Made by a program: the position numbers and the translations under genes. Below the pieces are notes generated by a model, which worked only from the letters and a program-made list of their open reading frames with translations, searched no databases and was not told where the DNA came from. This document shows, one piece after another, positions 17,395-25,151 of a stretch of DNA of 50,295 nt (position 1 is its first letter; each line of letters starts with the position of its first letter). The stretch comes from Prochlorococcus sp. AG-409-P19 (lineage in GTDB: Bacteria; Cyanobacteriota; Cyanobacteriia; PCC-6307; Cyanobiaceae): NCBI GenBank assembly GCA_003215315.1, contig QCKO01000007.1, positions 1-50,295 of the forward strand. The letters run 5' to 3'.

Positions 17395-17451
17395 TCACTT
17401 CTCCAATAAAAAAAGGGGGCCATTGGCCCCCTTTTTTTATTGGAGAAGTGA
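17395..17451. terminator. Bidirectional terminator, 27-bp perfect hairpin
   Basis: A perfect inverted repeat with 27-bp arms (17395-17421 and 17425-17451) and a 3-nt loop (ATT). The GC core GGGGGCC/GGCCCCC is flanked by A7 on the left and T7 on the right. Each strand therefore gives a GC stem followed by a U-tract, the form of a symmetric intrinsic terminator. It lies between the convergent membrane-hairpin and pentapeptide genes. Confidence 0.93.
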
Positions 17452-17455
17452 TTTT

Positions 17456-18010
17456 TTAACCTCTGCCTGGGTTGAAAGTGTTTTGACCCTCAGATGCTGG
17501 TACATATCCAGCCTGTAAAGTCGCACACTCTAGAGATTCAGCTGTTTTGCCATTAGCTCTCTCGCAAAGAGATTTTTGCTGTGGCTTATCAAGAACTGCA
17601 TCAGTAAAGTCAGCACCTTCAATGTTTGCATCATCAAAGACACTTTTTAATAGCTCAGCTCCAGTAAGATTTGCATTACTTAGGTCTGCACCATCAAAGC
17701 GGGTTGCATAAGCAATTACATTAATTAGCTTTGCACCACTTAGATTGGCTTTCCTAAGATTGGAAACACTGAAGTATGCGCCTGTTAGATCTGAGTCTCC
17801 TAGATCCCTGCCTGAAAGGTCATATTTGACGTACTCAGTATTTTGCAAGTTCTGTCCATGCAAACTTGTATCTAAGACATCCACTGATGACGGATCGCTG
17901 GGATACAGGGCACTTACAGATAGAGGACTAATACTGAGGCCAACCAGTACAGGTATCAAGACTAATAGTCTTGTAAGGGACCGTTTAAGAGAGGAAATAA
18001 GAGAGTCCAT
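17456..18010 (-). CDS. Exported pentapeptide-repeat protein
   Basis: 184 aa. A hydrophobic N-terminal signal sequence (about 8-34, RLLVLIPVLVGLSISPLSVSA) suggests Sec export to the periplasm or thylakoid lumen. About 12 pentapeptide repeats of the A(D/N)Lxx type follow (residues about 65-140, e.g. ADLSNANLTGAELL), expected to form a right-handed beta helix. A C-terminal segment carries two cysteines that may form a disulfide. Lumenal pentapeptide proteins are common in cyanobacteria and plastids, with mostly unknown roles. The stop is 5 bp from the terminator hairpin. Confidence 0.9.
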   Translation of the reverse strand: MDSLISSLKRSLTRLLVLIPVLVGLSISPLSVSALYPSDPSSVDVLDTSLHGQNLQNTEYVKYDLSGRDLGDSDLTGAYFSVSNLRKANLSGAKLINVIAYATRFDGADLSNANLTGAELLKSVFDDANIEGADFTDAVLDKPQQKSLCERANGKTAESLECATLQAGYVPASEGQNTFNPGRG

Positions 18011-18085
18011 TAATAACGCCAGCGATTGACGGAAGCACCAAACTGACCCATTGTTTCACGGAGAGGCATTTACATGGCAAAGGGA

Positions 18086-19042
18086 TCACGAACTGTTGCA
18101 GCCTTTTTTTATATCAATTTTCAAAAAGTCTTTTGCCAACTGGGTATTTGGGAAAATTGCCTTTGCTTCATTAATTAAGTCATATGGTGATAATTGGTTC
18201 CCAAGCGCATATCGAGGGCTCAAATGAGTCAAGATTAATTTTTTTACATCCGCTTCTGCTGCTATTTGCGCAGCCATTGTGGAAGTTGAATGACCTCTTT
18301 GATAGGCCATTTCAGAATCAGAATGCGCATAAGTAGATTCATGTATAAGAAGGTCTGCTTTTTTAGAAAGTGCTATTGCTGATTCGGTAAAAACTGTATC
18401 GGTGCAATAAACAACGCTTGTACCAGCTCTGGGAGGGCCAATAAAATCTTTTCCGATTAACCTTCTCCCATCATTAAGAATAACTTCTTCTCCTCTTTGT
18501 AATTGAGCGTAGAGAGGCCCTGGAGGGATTTCAAGCTCTTTTGCCTTTGCGATATTGAAACGACCTGGTTTTGGCTTTTCGTCAACTCTATAGGCAAACG
18601 AGGGGATTCGGTGATTGAGAGGGCAACATCTTACTTTGAAAAATAGGTCTTCAAAAATGCTCTCTTTTGTATCTGCTGCTTCTTCAACAGTATGAAAATG
18701 AATTGGATATGAGAGTCTAGTGAAACTGCTTTCAAAAATATTTTTTAAGTATCGTTTTAATTCTCGTGGCCCATATAGGTCTATGCCTGAGCTTTTTCCA
18801 GCCAGACCAATACTTGCTAGGAGTCCAGGTAATCCGTAAATATGGTCACCATGCATATGACTAATAAATATCTTTTTTATTTGGGATATTCTTAGATCAG
18901 ATTTAATAAATTGGTGTTGTGTTCCTTCACCGCAGTCAAAAAGCCATAATTCAGCACGTTGTGGAAGTCTTAATGTGACCGCAGACACATTCCGAGAAAT
19001 AGTCGGAACTCCTGAACTAGTCCCTAGAAAAGTTATTTGCAT
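18086..19042 (-). CDS. rnz: Ribonuclease Z (tRNA 3' endonuclease)
   Basis: 318 aa, the short tRNase Z form. It cleaves tRNA precursors after the discriminator base before CCA addition, which fits tRNA genes here that lack an encoded CCA. The beta-lactamase-fold start [10 protein letters not shown] and the zinc motif His62-x-His64-x-Asp66-His67 are clear. A distal [16 protein letters not shown], a flexible-arm-like region (about 155-185) and a C-terminal LTHLSPRY complete the signature. It is divergent from the SpoIID-like gene. Confidence 0.95.
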   Translation of the reverse strand: MQITFLGTSSGVPTISRNVSAVTLRLPQRAELWLFDCGEGTQHQFIKSDLRISQIKKIFISHMHGDHIYGLPGLLASIGLAGKSSGIDLYGPRELKRYLKNIFESSFTRLSYPIHFHTVEEAADTKESIFEDLFFKVRCCPLNHRIPSFAYRVDEKPKPGRFNIAKAKELEIPPGPLYAQLQRGEEVILNDGRRLIGKDFIGPPRAGTSVVYCTDTVFTESAIALSKKADLLIHESTYAHSDSEMAYQRGHSTSTMAAQIAAEADVKKLILTHLSPRYALGNQLSPYDLINEAKAIFPNTQLAKDFLKIDIKKGCNSS

Positions 19043-19145
19043 ATTTTTAGCTTTTTTTAGGAAATGGTGCCATTGTTAATTTTGACCACTGGCTCTTAAG
19101 TGACTTTCGGGCAAAATTAGATTCCACAGGTAAGTCTCTTAAGTT

Positions 19146-20399
19146 GTGTACACACCATCTAAATTTTTATGGGTAACTTTTTCGTTTGCAATTAGTATAT
19201 TTTGTTTTTGGGATAATGTTCATGCGGCTCAGAATCCGTTAATGAGAATATTGGTTTTAGAAGCAGACCAAGCAAGGTTTAGAGGAGACCGGGGAAGATA
19301 TTTTTCTATTTATGGAACAAACGAGAACCTTCGTCAAATTCGTTCAATATCTTTTGCTGTTGAAGATGGAGATGTTAGTTATTTAATTAACAAAAATCAT
19401 AGTCAGTGGATTAAGTTGCCAAGGAAATTTAATTTGACTATTAAAAATAATGACCCTAGAGGTATTTGGTTGGGTAATCGTAGATATAATGGTAAGTTAA
19501 AAGTTATAAGAAGTCAAAATAAATTACAAGTTATAAATTACATTCGCATGGAAGATTATCTTAAAAGTGTTGTTGGAAGTGAAATGCCTAAAGAATGGCC
19601 TATGGCAGCTCTTCAGGCACAAGCTATTGCTGCTCGGACATATGCTTTAAAGCAATTAAATAAAAGAAATGATTATGACATGAAGGCAACCCAATTAAGT
19701 CAGGTTTATTTAGGGGTTGAATCGATAACATCCAGAATTAGTAAAGCTGTTAGGGATACTAATTCTTTAGCTTTATTTTATGATGGGAAACTAATAAATG
19801 CCGTTTTTCATAGTAGTTCAGGTGGGCGAACTGAGGATAGCAGTTCTGTATGGAAATATCATTTTCCTTATTTAACCAGTGTGAAGGACTATGATCAACA
19901 AGGACCTAAATATAAATGGAGAAAAGTTTTTACTGCTTCAGACTTGAATGATATTTTTAAAGAAATAGGCGGATTTAATGGGTTGCAAATTATCTCTACT
20001 AGTAAGACTGGTAGAATTGTTAGACTTAAAATTCACGGTCCGAAAGGTGAATGGTCAATGTCTGGTAAAGATCTAAGAAGTAAATTAAGAATGAATAGTA
20101 CTTTGTTTGACTTTTATTTTAGTTTCAACCCTCTTAATGAAGACTCAAAAGCACACTCTTGGTTATCTTTAGAATCTAAAATGAAGAATCCAGAAAGTAA
20201 AGAATTATACCCGGCAGATTATTCTTTCCCTTTGCCTGATGTTTCAAGCGACTATCTTTTAGTTGTAGACGGTTTTGGGGCTGGTCATGGCGTTGGATTG
20301 AGTCAATGGGGAGCAAAGCAAATGGCAAGTCAAGGCGCTAATTATAGAACTATTCTTAAGCATTATTATCAAGGTGCTAAGATTAAATCTTACTTTTGA
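19146..20399 (+). CDS. SpoIID/LytB-domain protein (peptidoglycan-associated, exported)
   Basis: 417 aa with a GTG start that gives an N-terminal signal sequence (about 5-27, WVTFSFAISIFCFWDNVHA). The body is a SpoIID/amidase-enhancer domain: NYIRMEDYLKSVVGSEMP, then WPMAALQAQAIAARTYAL, HSSSGGRTEDSSSVW and the C-terminal FGAGHGVGLSQWGA. In sporulators this family is a lytic transglycosylase; in cyanobacteria it is a periplasmic peptidoglycan-remodelling candidate. It is monocistronic. Confidence 0.92.
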   Translation: MYTPSKFLWVTFSFAISIFCFWDNVHAAQNPLMRILVLEADQARFRGDRGRYFSIYGTNENLRQIRSISFAVEDGDVSYLINKNHSQWIKLPRKFNLTIKNNDPRGIWLGNRRYNGKLKVIRSQNKLQVINYIRMEDYLKSVVGSEMPKEWPMAALQAQAIAARTYALKQLNKRNDYDMKATQLSQVYLGVESITSRISKAVRDTNSLALFYDGKLINAVFHSSSGGRTEDSSSVWKYHFPYLTSVKDYDQQGPKYKWRKVFTASDLNDIFKEIGGFNGLQIISTSKTGRIVRLKIHGPKGEWSMSGKDLRSKLRMNSTLFDFYFSFNPLNEDSKAHSWLSLESKMKNPESKELYPADYSFPLPDVSSDYLLVVDGFGAGHGVGLSQWGAKQMASQGANYRTILKHYYQGAKIKSYF

Positions 20400-20437
20400 A
20401 GTTAGTATTATTATTAAATGATATTAGCTTGACTATT

Positions 20438-21394
20438 TTAACCTATCGCATTTAATACAACTTTTGGCTTGCAAGTTAAGCCTTCTATTATTTCTCCGAT
20501 TCCTTCAATCTCGTTGTTATTATTTATAATTACTGCATACTTATTGAGGTTACTTTCTAATCCCTTTGTGGATAATTGATCTATATTAGTGTGAGGATTA
20601 ATTCTTATATCCTTATCAATCGTTAGCTTTTTGCCCATTCGCCAATCAAATACGCTTGATTCTTTTTCTAGAGAAAGACTTGTTAAGTGAGATAGAGACT
20701 TAAGAGGATCTAGTATTTTTGGTTTTACATAGCTTAAATCCTTGCTTGACATACATGGCAAGTCTATTGCCTGACTTTCTGTGAAACCTTGGGAAGCTGT
20801 TCTTCTTAATTTGAGTAGATGTCCACCGCATTTAATCTTTTCACCAATATCTCTAGCTAAGGATCTAATATATGTCCCTGAAGAACATTCGACTTCAATT
20901 TCTAATTGGCCTTTTTCCTGTGACCAATTTAATAATCTTAACTTATAAATAATAATGTTTTTTGTTGGTAATTCAAACTTCTCTCCATTTCTAGCTTTTT
21001 TATATGCCCTTTCTCCATTGATATGAACGCTTGAGACTCTAGGAGGCTTTTGTTGTATTAACCCTCTAAATTCGTCAAGAATTCTATTTAAATCTAACTT
21101 ACTCATGGGGCTCCATTTTTTTGAAATAATTATTTCTCCATCATTATCGTCAGTCGATGTCGAGGATCCAAGTTGAATTATGCCTTGATATACTTTTGAA
21201 CCATTTAGGTATGGGATTAACCGTGTTGCTTTGCCAATTGCTATTGGAAGAACGCCTGTGACATTTGGATCCAAAGTTCCGCTATGACCTATTTTTTTTA
21301 TGCCATAGACCTTCCTCATTCTATAGATGCAGTCATGGGAAGTTATTCCTCTTGGCTTATCAATTACAACGAATCCAAAAGGTTTTTCTACCAT
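20438..21394 (-). CDS. truB: tRNA pseudouridine-55 synthase
   Basis: 318 aa from ATG 21394 (MVEKPFGFVVIDKP). The frame is open 26 codons upstream, but the extension does not resemble TruB. The enzyme makes pseudouridine 55 in the T-loop of tRNAs. Catalytic Asp42 lies in GHSGTLDPNVTGVLP. Also visible are KTTR-like KATRLIPYL, PPRVSSVHINGERAYKKAR and SCSGTYIR-like ECSSGTYIRSLARD. The C-terminal region is longer and more divergent than in E. coli. It is separated from rpmA/rplU by an opposite-strand methyltransferase. Confidence 0.95.
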   Translation of the reverse strand: MVEKPFGFVVIDKPRGITSHDCIYRMRKVYGIKKIGHSGTLDPNVTGVLPIAIGKATRLIPYLNGSKVYQGIIQLGSSTSTDDNDGEIIISKKWSPMSKLDLNRILDEFRGLIQQKPPRVSSVHINGERAYKKARNGEKFELPTKNIIIYKLRLLNWSQEKGQLEIEVECSSGTYIRSLARDIGEKIKCGGHLLKLRRTASQGFTESQAIDLPCMSSKDLSYVKPKILDPLKSLSHLTSLSLEKESSVFDWRMGKKLTIDKDIRINPHTNIDQLSTKGLESNLNKYAVIINNNNEIEGIGEIIEGLTCKPKVVLNAIG

Positions 21395-21482
21395 AACTTT
21401 TTTTTTTGCTTTGAATGAGAGTTTTTTTATAACAAAAGGATAATATGCTAATAGTCCATGATAAATATCCAAGCTAACAAAT

Positions 21483-22235
21483 ATGAAAAAATTAGGTTTG
21501 TCTATTGATGATTTCCTAAGTCATGGTTTTAATTTACGAGCAAATCTTGCAAGTTTTTTAGAAATTAACCAACAGGAATTAGATAACAGGTTGAAAACCG
21601 GGTTGCAGGATTTGGCATCTTTACATCCTGGAGGATTTAAGAACAGTGATGCCAGCGAATTTTATGAAGATAAAGTTGGTGATGCCCATTTGATAGATTT
21701 AGCTTCCTGGCATTTAAATAGTTCAACTTATATAGCAGATACTCTCCGTTTGCAGGAAAAGTTTGCTACTGGTCATGTTTTAGATTTTGGTGGAGGTATA
21801 GGAACCCATGCTTTAGCAGCGAGTGCTTTAGAAAATGTTGAGCATGTTTGGTTTGTTGATTTGAATCCTCAAAATAGAAATTTCGTAAAGCAAAGAGCTA
21901 AAGAACTAGGAGTTGATGAATTGATTTCGGTTCACAGGGATCTTGATAGTATTGTTGAAATGGTTTCTTTTGACACGGTTATTTGTTTAGATGTTTTAGA
22001 ACATATTGCTGATCCTTCCCGTCAATTAAAGATTTTCTTGAAACATCTAAAACCTAATGCAATTGCCTTATTTAATTGGTACTTTTATAAAGGTGAAAAT
22101 AATCAATATCCTTTTCACTTTGACGATCCATTAATGATTGAGAGATTTTTCTTGACTTTACAAAAAGATTTTGTTGAAGTATTCCATCCTTTTTTAATTA
22201 CTACTAGAGCTTATAAACCAATGAAAAAAATCTGA
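21483..22235 (+). CDS. Class I SAM-dependent methyltransferase
   Basis: 250 aa. SAM motif I (DFGGGIGTHALAAS, about 100-113), an acidic post-II residue (FVDLNPQN) and motif IV-like ICLDVLEHIADP identify a Rossmann-fold methyltransferase of the UbiE/Methyltransf_11 type. The 95-residue N-terminal extension is not recognised. The C-terminal FNWYFYKGENNQYPFHFDD could shape the substrate pocket. The substrate is unknown. It is inserted between truB and rpmA on the opposite strand, diverging from truB and converging on rpmA. Confidence 0.85.
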   Translation: MKKLGLSIDDFLSHGFNLRANLASFLEINQQELDNRLKTGLQDLASLHPGGFKNSDASEFYEDKVGDAHLIDLASWHLNSSTYIADTLRLQEKFATGHVLDFGGGIGTHALAASALENVEHVWFVDLNPQNRNFVKQRAKELGVDELISVHRDLDSIVEMVSFDTVICLDVLEHIADPSRQLKIFLKHLKPNAIALFNWYFYKGENNQYPFHFDDPLMIERFFLTLQKDFVEVFHPFLITTRAYKPMKKI

Positions 22236-22254
22236 TATTAATATTGAAAACAGA

Positions 22255-22521
22255 TTAATTTGCAATGGTTATGTTTATTCTTTTACGATTTCTTAGATCT
22301 CTACGAATACTTTCAAATTGAACTGTCCCATCTGATAAGGCAAATAATGTGTCATCTTTACCTCTACCAACATTTAAACCAGGCAAGATCGAGGTGCCTC
22401 GTTGTCGAATCAATATAGATCCTGCTGTGACTTTTGTTCCGCCATAGGCTTTGACGCCAAGTCTTTTTGAATTGGAATCCCTACCATTTCTAGTGGAGCC
22501 TGTACCTTTTTTATGTGCCAT
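22255..22521 (-). CDS. rpmA: 50S ribosomal protein L27
   Basis: 88 aa with the classic N-terminus [20 protein letters not shown] (basic, reaching the peptidyl-transferase centre), then GVKAYGG, ITRQRG-like ILIRQRGT and [12 protein letters not shown]. No cleavable N-terminal extension is present. It lies 53 bp behind rplU on the same strand, the conserved rplU-rpmA operon. Confidence 0.98.
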   Translation of the reverse strand: MAHKKGTGSTRNGRDSNSKRLGVKAYGGTKVTAGSILIRQRGTSILPGLNVGRGKDDTLFALSDGTVQFESIRRDLRNRKRINITIAN

Positions 22522-22574
22522 TGATGATGTTTAAATGTTCAGTTGTTTAGTTAAAGCGTTTAAGCCATGAAAGG

Positions 22575-22991
22575 CTATTCATCTACTTTACTATCTGATG
22601 CCTTGGTTGTGGCCGCTTTTTTTGGTTTAGAACCAATTGAGATTGATTGAACGATTACTCTAGTTAATTCTTGACGGTGGCCATTTTTTCTGCGTGTCTT
22701 TTTCTTAGGGCGCATTTTATAAACAATGATCTTTGGCCCTCTGCGATGCTCTAAAACTTTTAGTTCTACTTTTGCATTTGAGATATAGGGCTTTCCTATT
22801 GTCGTCTTCTTTCCATCATTAAAAAGCAGTACTTTGTCGAGAGTTACAACTTCCTCAACATTTGCTTGGAAACGATCCAAATCGTAATACCTATCAGGTT
22901 GCAACCAAAACTGTTGTCCTGATGCTTCAACTATTGCATAAGTTCCTAATTCAGAACTTTTTTCTTGAGAGGAGCTTTTTTTATCAGCCAT
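22575..22991 (-). CDS. rplU: 50S ribosomal protein L21
   Basis: 138 aa. The core L21 signature (YAIVEASGQQFWLQPDRYYD, then VLLFNDGKKTTIGKPY and the basic KMRPKKKTRRKNGHRQ) is intact. A short Ser/Lys N-terminal extension of about 15 residues and a Lys/Ala-rich C-terminal tail (KPKKAATTKASDSK) make it longer than the roughly 103-aa E. coli protein. It is first in the rplU-rpmA operon and divergent from kaiB. Confidence 0.97.
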   Translation of the reverse strand: MADKKSSSQEKSSELGTYAIVEASGQQFWLQPDRYYDLDRFQANVEEVVTLDKVLLFNDGKKTTIGKPYISNAKVELKVLEHRRGPKIIVYKMRPKKKTRRKNGHRQELTRVIVQSISIGSKPKKAATTKASDSKVDE

Positions 22992-23173
22992 AATTCTGTG
23001 ACACGTTAAGGCTCAAGCTTAGTTGCTACGGTACTTTAAATGAAGTCTCGTAAAGGAAAACTTGATTAGGCCTTAAGCGCAATCGAAAAACAAACTAATA
23101 TCTTCACCGTTTGGGGGCAATTTAGTCAAGATTCTATTAGGTACTTAAGTATTTTGTTTTTGGAGGATCACTC
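22992..23173. promoter_or_regulatory. rplU-kaiB divergent spacer, no kaiA
   Basis: A 182-bp spacer occupies the place where kaiA precedes kaiB in other cyanobacteria. No open frame with KaiA-like sequence was found on either strand. It must hold the kaiBC and rplU promoters. A GGAGG Shine-Dalgarno (23162-23166) sits 7 bp before the kaiB ATG. Confidence 0.7.
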
Positions 23174-23533
23174 ATGAGTGCAAGAAAGACGTACATTCTT
23201 AAGCTTTACGTGGCCGGCAACACTCCGAATTCAATGAGAGCCTTAAAAACTCTTAGAGAGATTTTGGAAACTGAATTTAAAGGGGTTTACGCCTTGAAAG
23301 TTATTGATGTGTTGAAAAATCCACAACTTGCAGAAGAAGATAAAATACTAGCTACTCCAACTCTTGCGAAGATTCTTCCACCGCCTGTAAGGAGAATTAT
23401 TGGAGACCTTTCAGATAGAGAGAGAGTATTGATTGGGCTTGATTTGCTTTATGATGAATTATCGGACTCGGAAGCAATCGCCTCTTTTTATAGCTCGTCG
23501 GGAGATGAAAACATTGTGGGGGGAGATTCTTAA
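23174..23533 (+). CDS. kaiB: Circadian clock protein KaiB
   Basis: 119 aa. It is a thioredoxin-like, fold-switching protein that binds the KaiC CI ring. Residues 1-99 align almost without change to Synechococcus elongatus KaiB (from memory), including [29 protein letters not shown] and [16 protein letters not shown]. The fold-switch Gly-Leu-Asp near 88-90 is kept. The C-terminus has about 17 extra residues, Ser- and acid-rich ([17 protein letters not shown]), beyond the usual end. It is 94 bp upstream of kaiC and probably co-transcribed. Confidence 0.98.
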   Translation: MSARKTYILKLYVAGNTPNSMRALKTLREILETEFKGVYALKVIDVLKNPQLAEEDKILATPTLAKILPPPVRRIIGDLSDRERVLIGLDLLYDELSDSEAIASFYSSSGDENIVGGDS

Positions 23534-23627
23534 GCACGACCATGATCCTTGTGATTATTGATCATTTGTCTCTAGCTTTTACTTATAAACGTTTTATGCA
23601 TTCGTATTACGAAGGCTTTTAGCAAAA

Positions 23628-25127
23628 ATGCAGGTACAAAAATTACCAACAGGCATTGAAGGGTTTGATGATGTGTGTCATGGAGGTTTGCCAATTGCTC
23701 GCAGCACGCTAGTGAGCGGAACCTCTGGAACTGGTAAGACAGTTTTTTCACTGCAATATCTTCATCATGGGATATTTAATTTTGATGAACCTGGAGTATT
23801 AGTTACTTTTGAAGAATCGCCTTTAGACATTATTAGAAATGCGGCTAGTTTTGGATGGGACTTACAATCATTAATTGATCAAAATAAACTTTTTATTTTA
23901 GATGCATCGCCTGATCCAGATGGACAGGATGTTGCCGGCAGTTTTGATTTATCTGGATTGATCGAAAGAATCAGTTATGCAATAAGAAAATATAAGGCGA
24001 AAAGAGTTGCTATAGATTCTATAACTGCTGTTTTTCAGCAATATGATGCAATTTATGTGGTTAGAAGAGAAATATTTAGATTAATCGCGAGGTTGAAAGA
24101 AATAGGTGTAACGACTGTTATGACTACTGAAAGAATTGAAGAGTATGGACCAATAGCAAGATATGGAGTTGAGGAGTTTGTATCAGATAATGTAGTTATC
24201 CTTAGAAATGTGTTAGAGGCTGAGAAAAGAAGAAGAACAGTAGAGATCTTGAAATTGCGTGGAACTACACATATGAAAGGAGAATTTCCTTTTACTATGG
24301 GAACTAAAGGGATTAGTGTATTCCCATTAGGCGCGATGAGGTTAACTCAACGATCTTCAAATGTAAGAATTAGTTCAGGTGTGCCTGATTTAGATGAAAT
24401 GTGTGGAGGAGGGTATTTCCAAGATTCAATAATACTTGCAACTGGTGCTACAGGAACAGGTAAGACTATGCTTGTTTCTAAATTTATTGAGGATGCATAT
24501 AACCATAAAGAACGTGCAATCCTTTTTGCTTATGAAGAATCTAGAGCCCAATTACTTCGTAATGCGACTAGTTGGGGTATTGACTTTGAAAAGATGGAAG
24601 CGGATGGACTTTTAAAGATTATTTGTGCATATCCAGAGTCAACTGGTTTAGAAGATCATCTGCAAATAATTAAGACAGAAATAGCTAGCTTTAAACCCTC
24701 TAGAATGGCTATTGACTCTTTATCTGCTTTAGCTAGAGGTGTTAGTTTGAATGCCTTTAGACAATTCGTTATTGGCGTGACTGGTTATGCTAAGCAAGAG
24801 GAAATAGCAGGTTTCTTTACAAATACAGCCGAAGAATTTATGGGTAGTCACTCGATTACAGATTCACATATATCTACAATTACAGATACCATCTTGCTAT
24901 TGCAATATGTTGAGATTAGAGGGGAAATGGCTAGAGCCGTTAATGTTTTTAAAATGCGTGGTTCATGGCATGATAAAAGGATAAGAGAATTTATTATTAC
25001 AAATAAGGGACCAGAAATTAAAGATTCTTTTTCAAATTTCGAACAGATATTTAGTGGTGCACCTCACAGAATAAGTATTGATGATCAATTGCCTGGTGTA
25101 TTCAAAGGAGTTGAGCCTAAAAAATAA
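23628..25127 (+). CDS. kaiC: Circadian clock ATPase/kinase KaiC
   Basis: 499 aa with two RecA-like domains. CI has Walker A GTSGTGKT (about 30-37) and TFEESP; CII has GATGTGKT (about 275) and AYEESR, containing the catalytic glutamate pairs. The phosphorylation pair corresponding to S431/T432 of S. elongatus is present in HISTITD (about Ser416-Thr417). The protein starts about 15 residues later than the S. elongatus form. Its C-terminal tail, where KaiA binds, is shorter and different (DDQLPGVFKGVEPKK). Without KaiA it probably runs as a damped, light-reset timer, as proposed for Prochlorococcus. It converges on nblS with 24 bp between. Confidence 0.98.
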   Translation: MQVQKLPTGIEGFDDVCHGGLPIARSTLVSGTSGTGKTVFSLQYLHHGIFNFDEPGVLVTFEESPLDIIRNAASFGWDLQSLIDQNKLFILDASPDPDGQDVAGSFDLSGLIERISYAIRKYKAKRVAIDSITAVFQQYDAIYVVRREIFRLIARLKEIGVTTVMTTERIEEYGPIARYGVEEFVSDNVVILRNVLEAEKRRRTVEILKLRGTTHMKGEFPFTMGTKGISVFPLGAMRLTQRSSNVRISSGVPDLDEMCGGGYFQDSIILATGATGTGKTMLVSKFIEDAYNHKERAILFAYEESRAQLLRNATSWGIDFEKMEADGLLKIICAYPESTGLEDHLQIIKTEIASFKPSRMAIDSLSALARGVSLNAFRQFVIGVTGYAKQEEIAGFFTNTAEEFMGSHSITDSHISTITDTILLLQYVEIRGEMARAVNVFKMRGSWHDKRIREFIITNKGPEIKDSFSNFEQIFSGAPHRISIDDQLPGVFKGVEPKK

Positions 25128-25151
25128 AGTTTTCAAATTTATGGTTGAGAT

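Noticed and set aside
21395-21472. 26-residue N-terminal extension of TruB
   Set aside because: It does not resemble TruB, and the family start MVEKPFGFVVIDKP fits ATG 21394.
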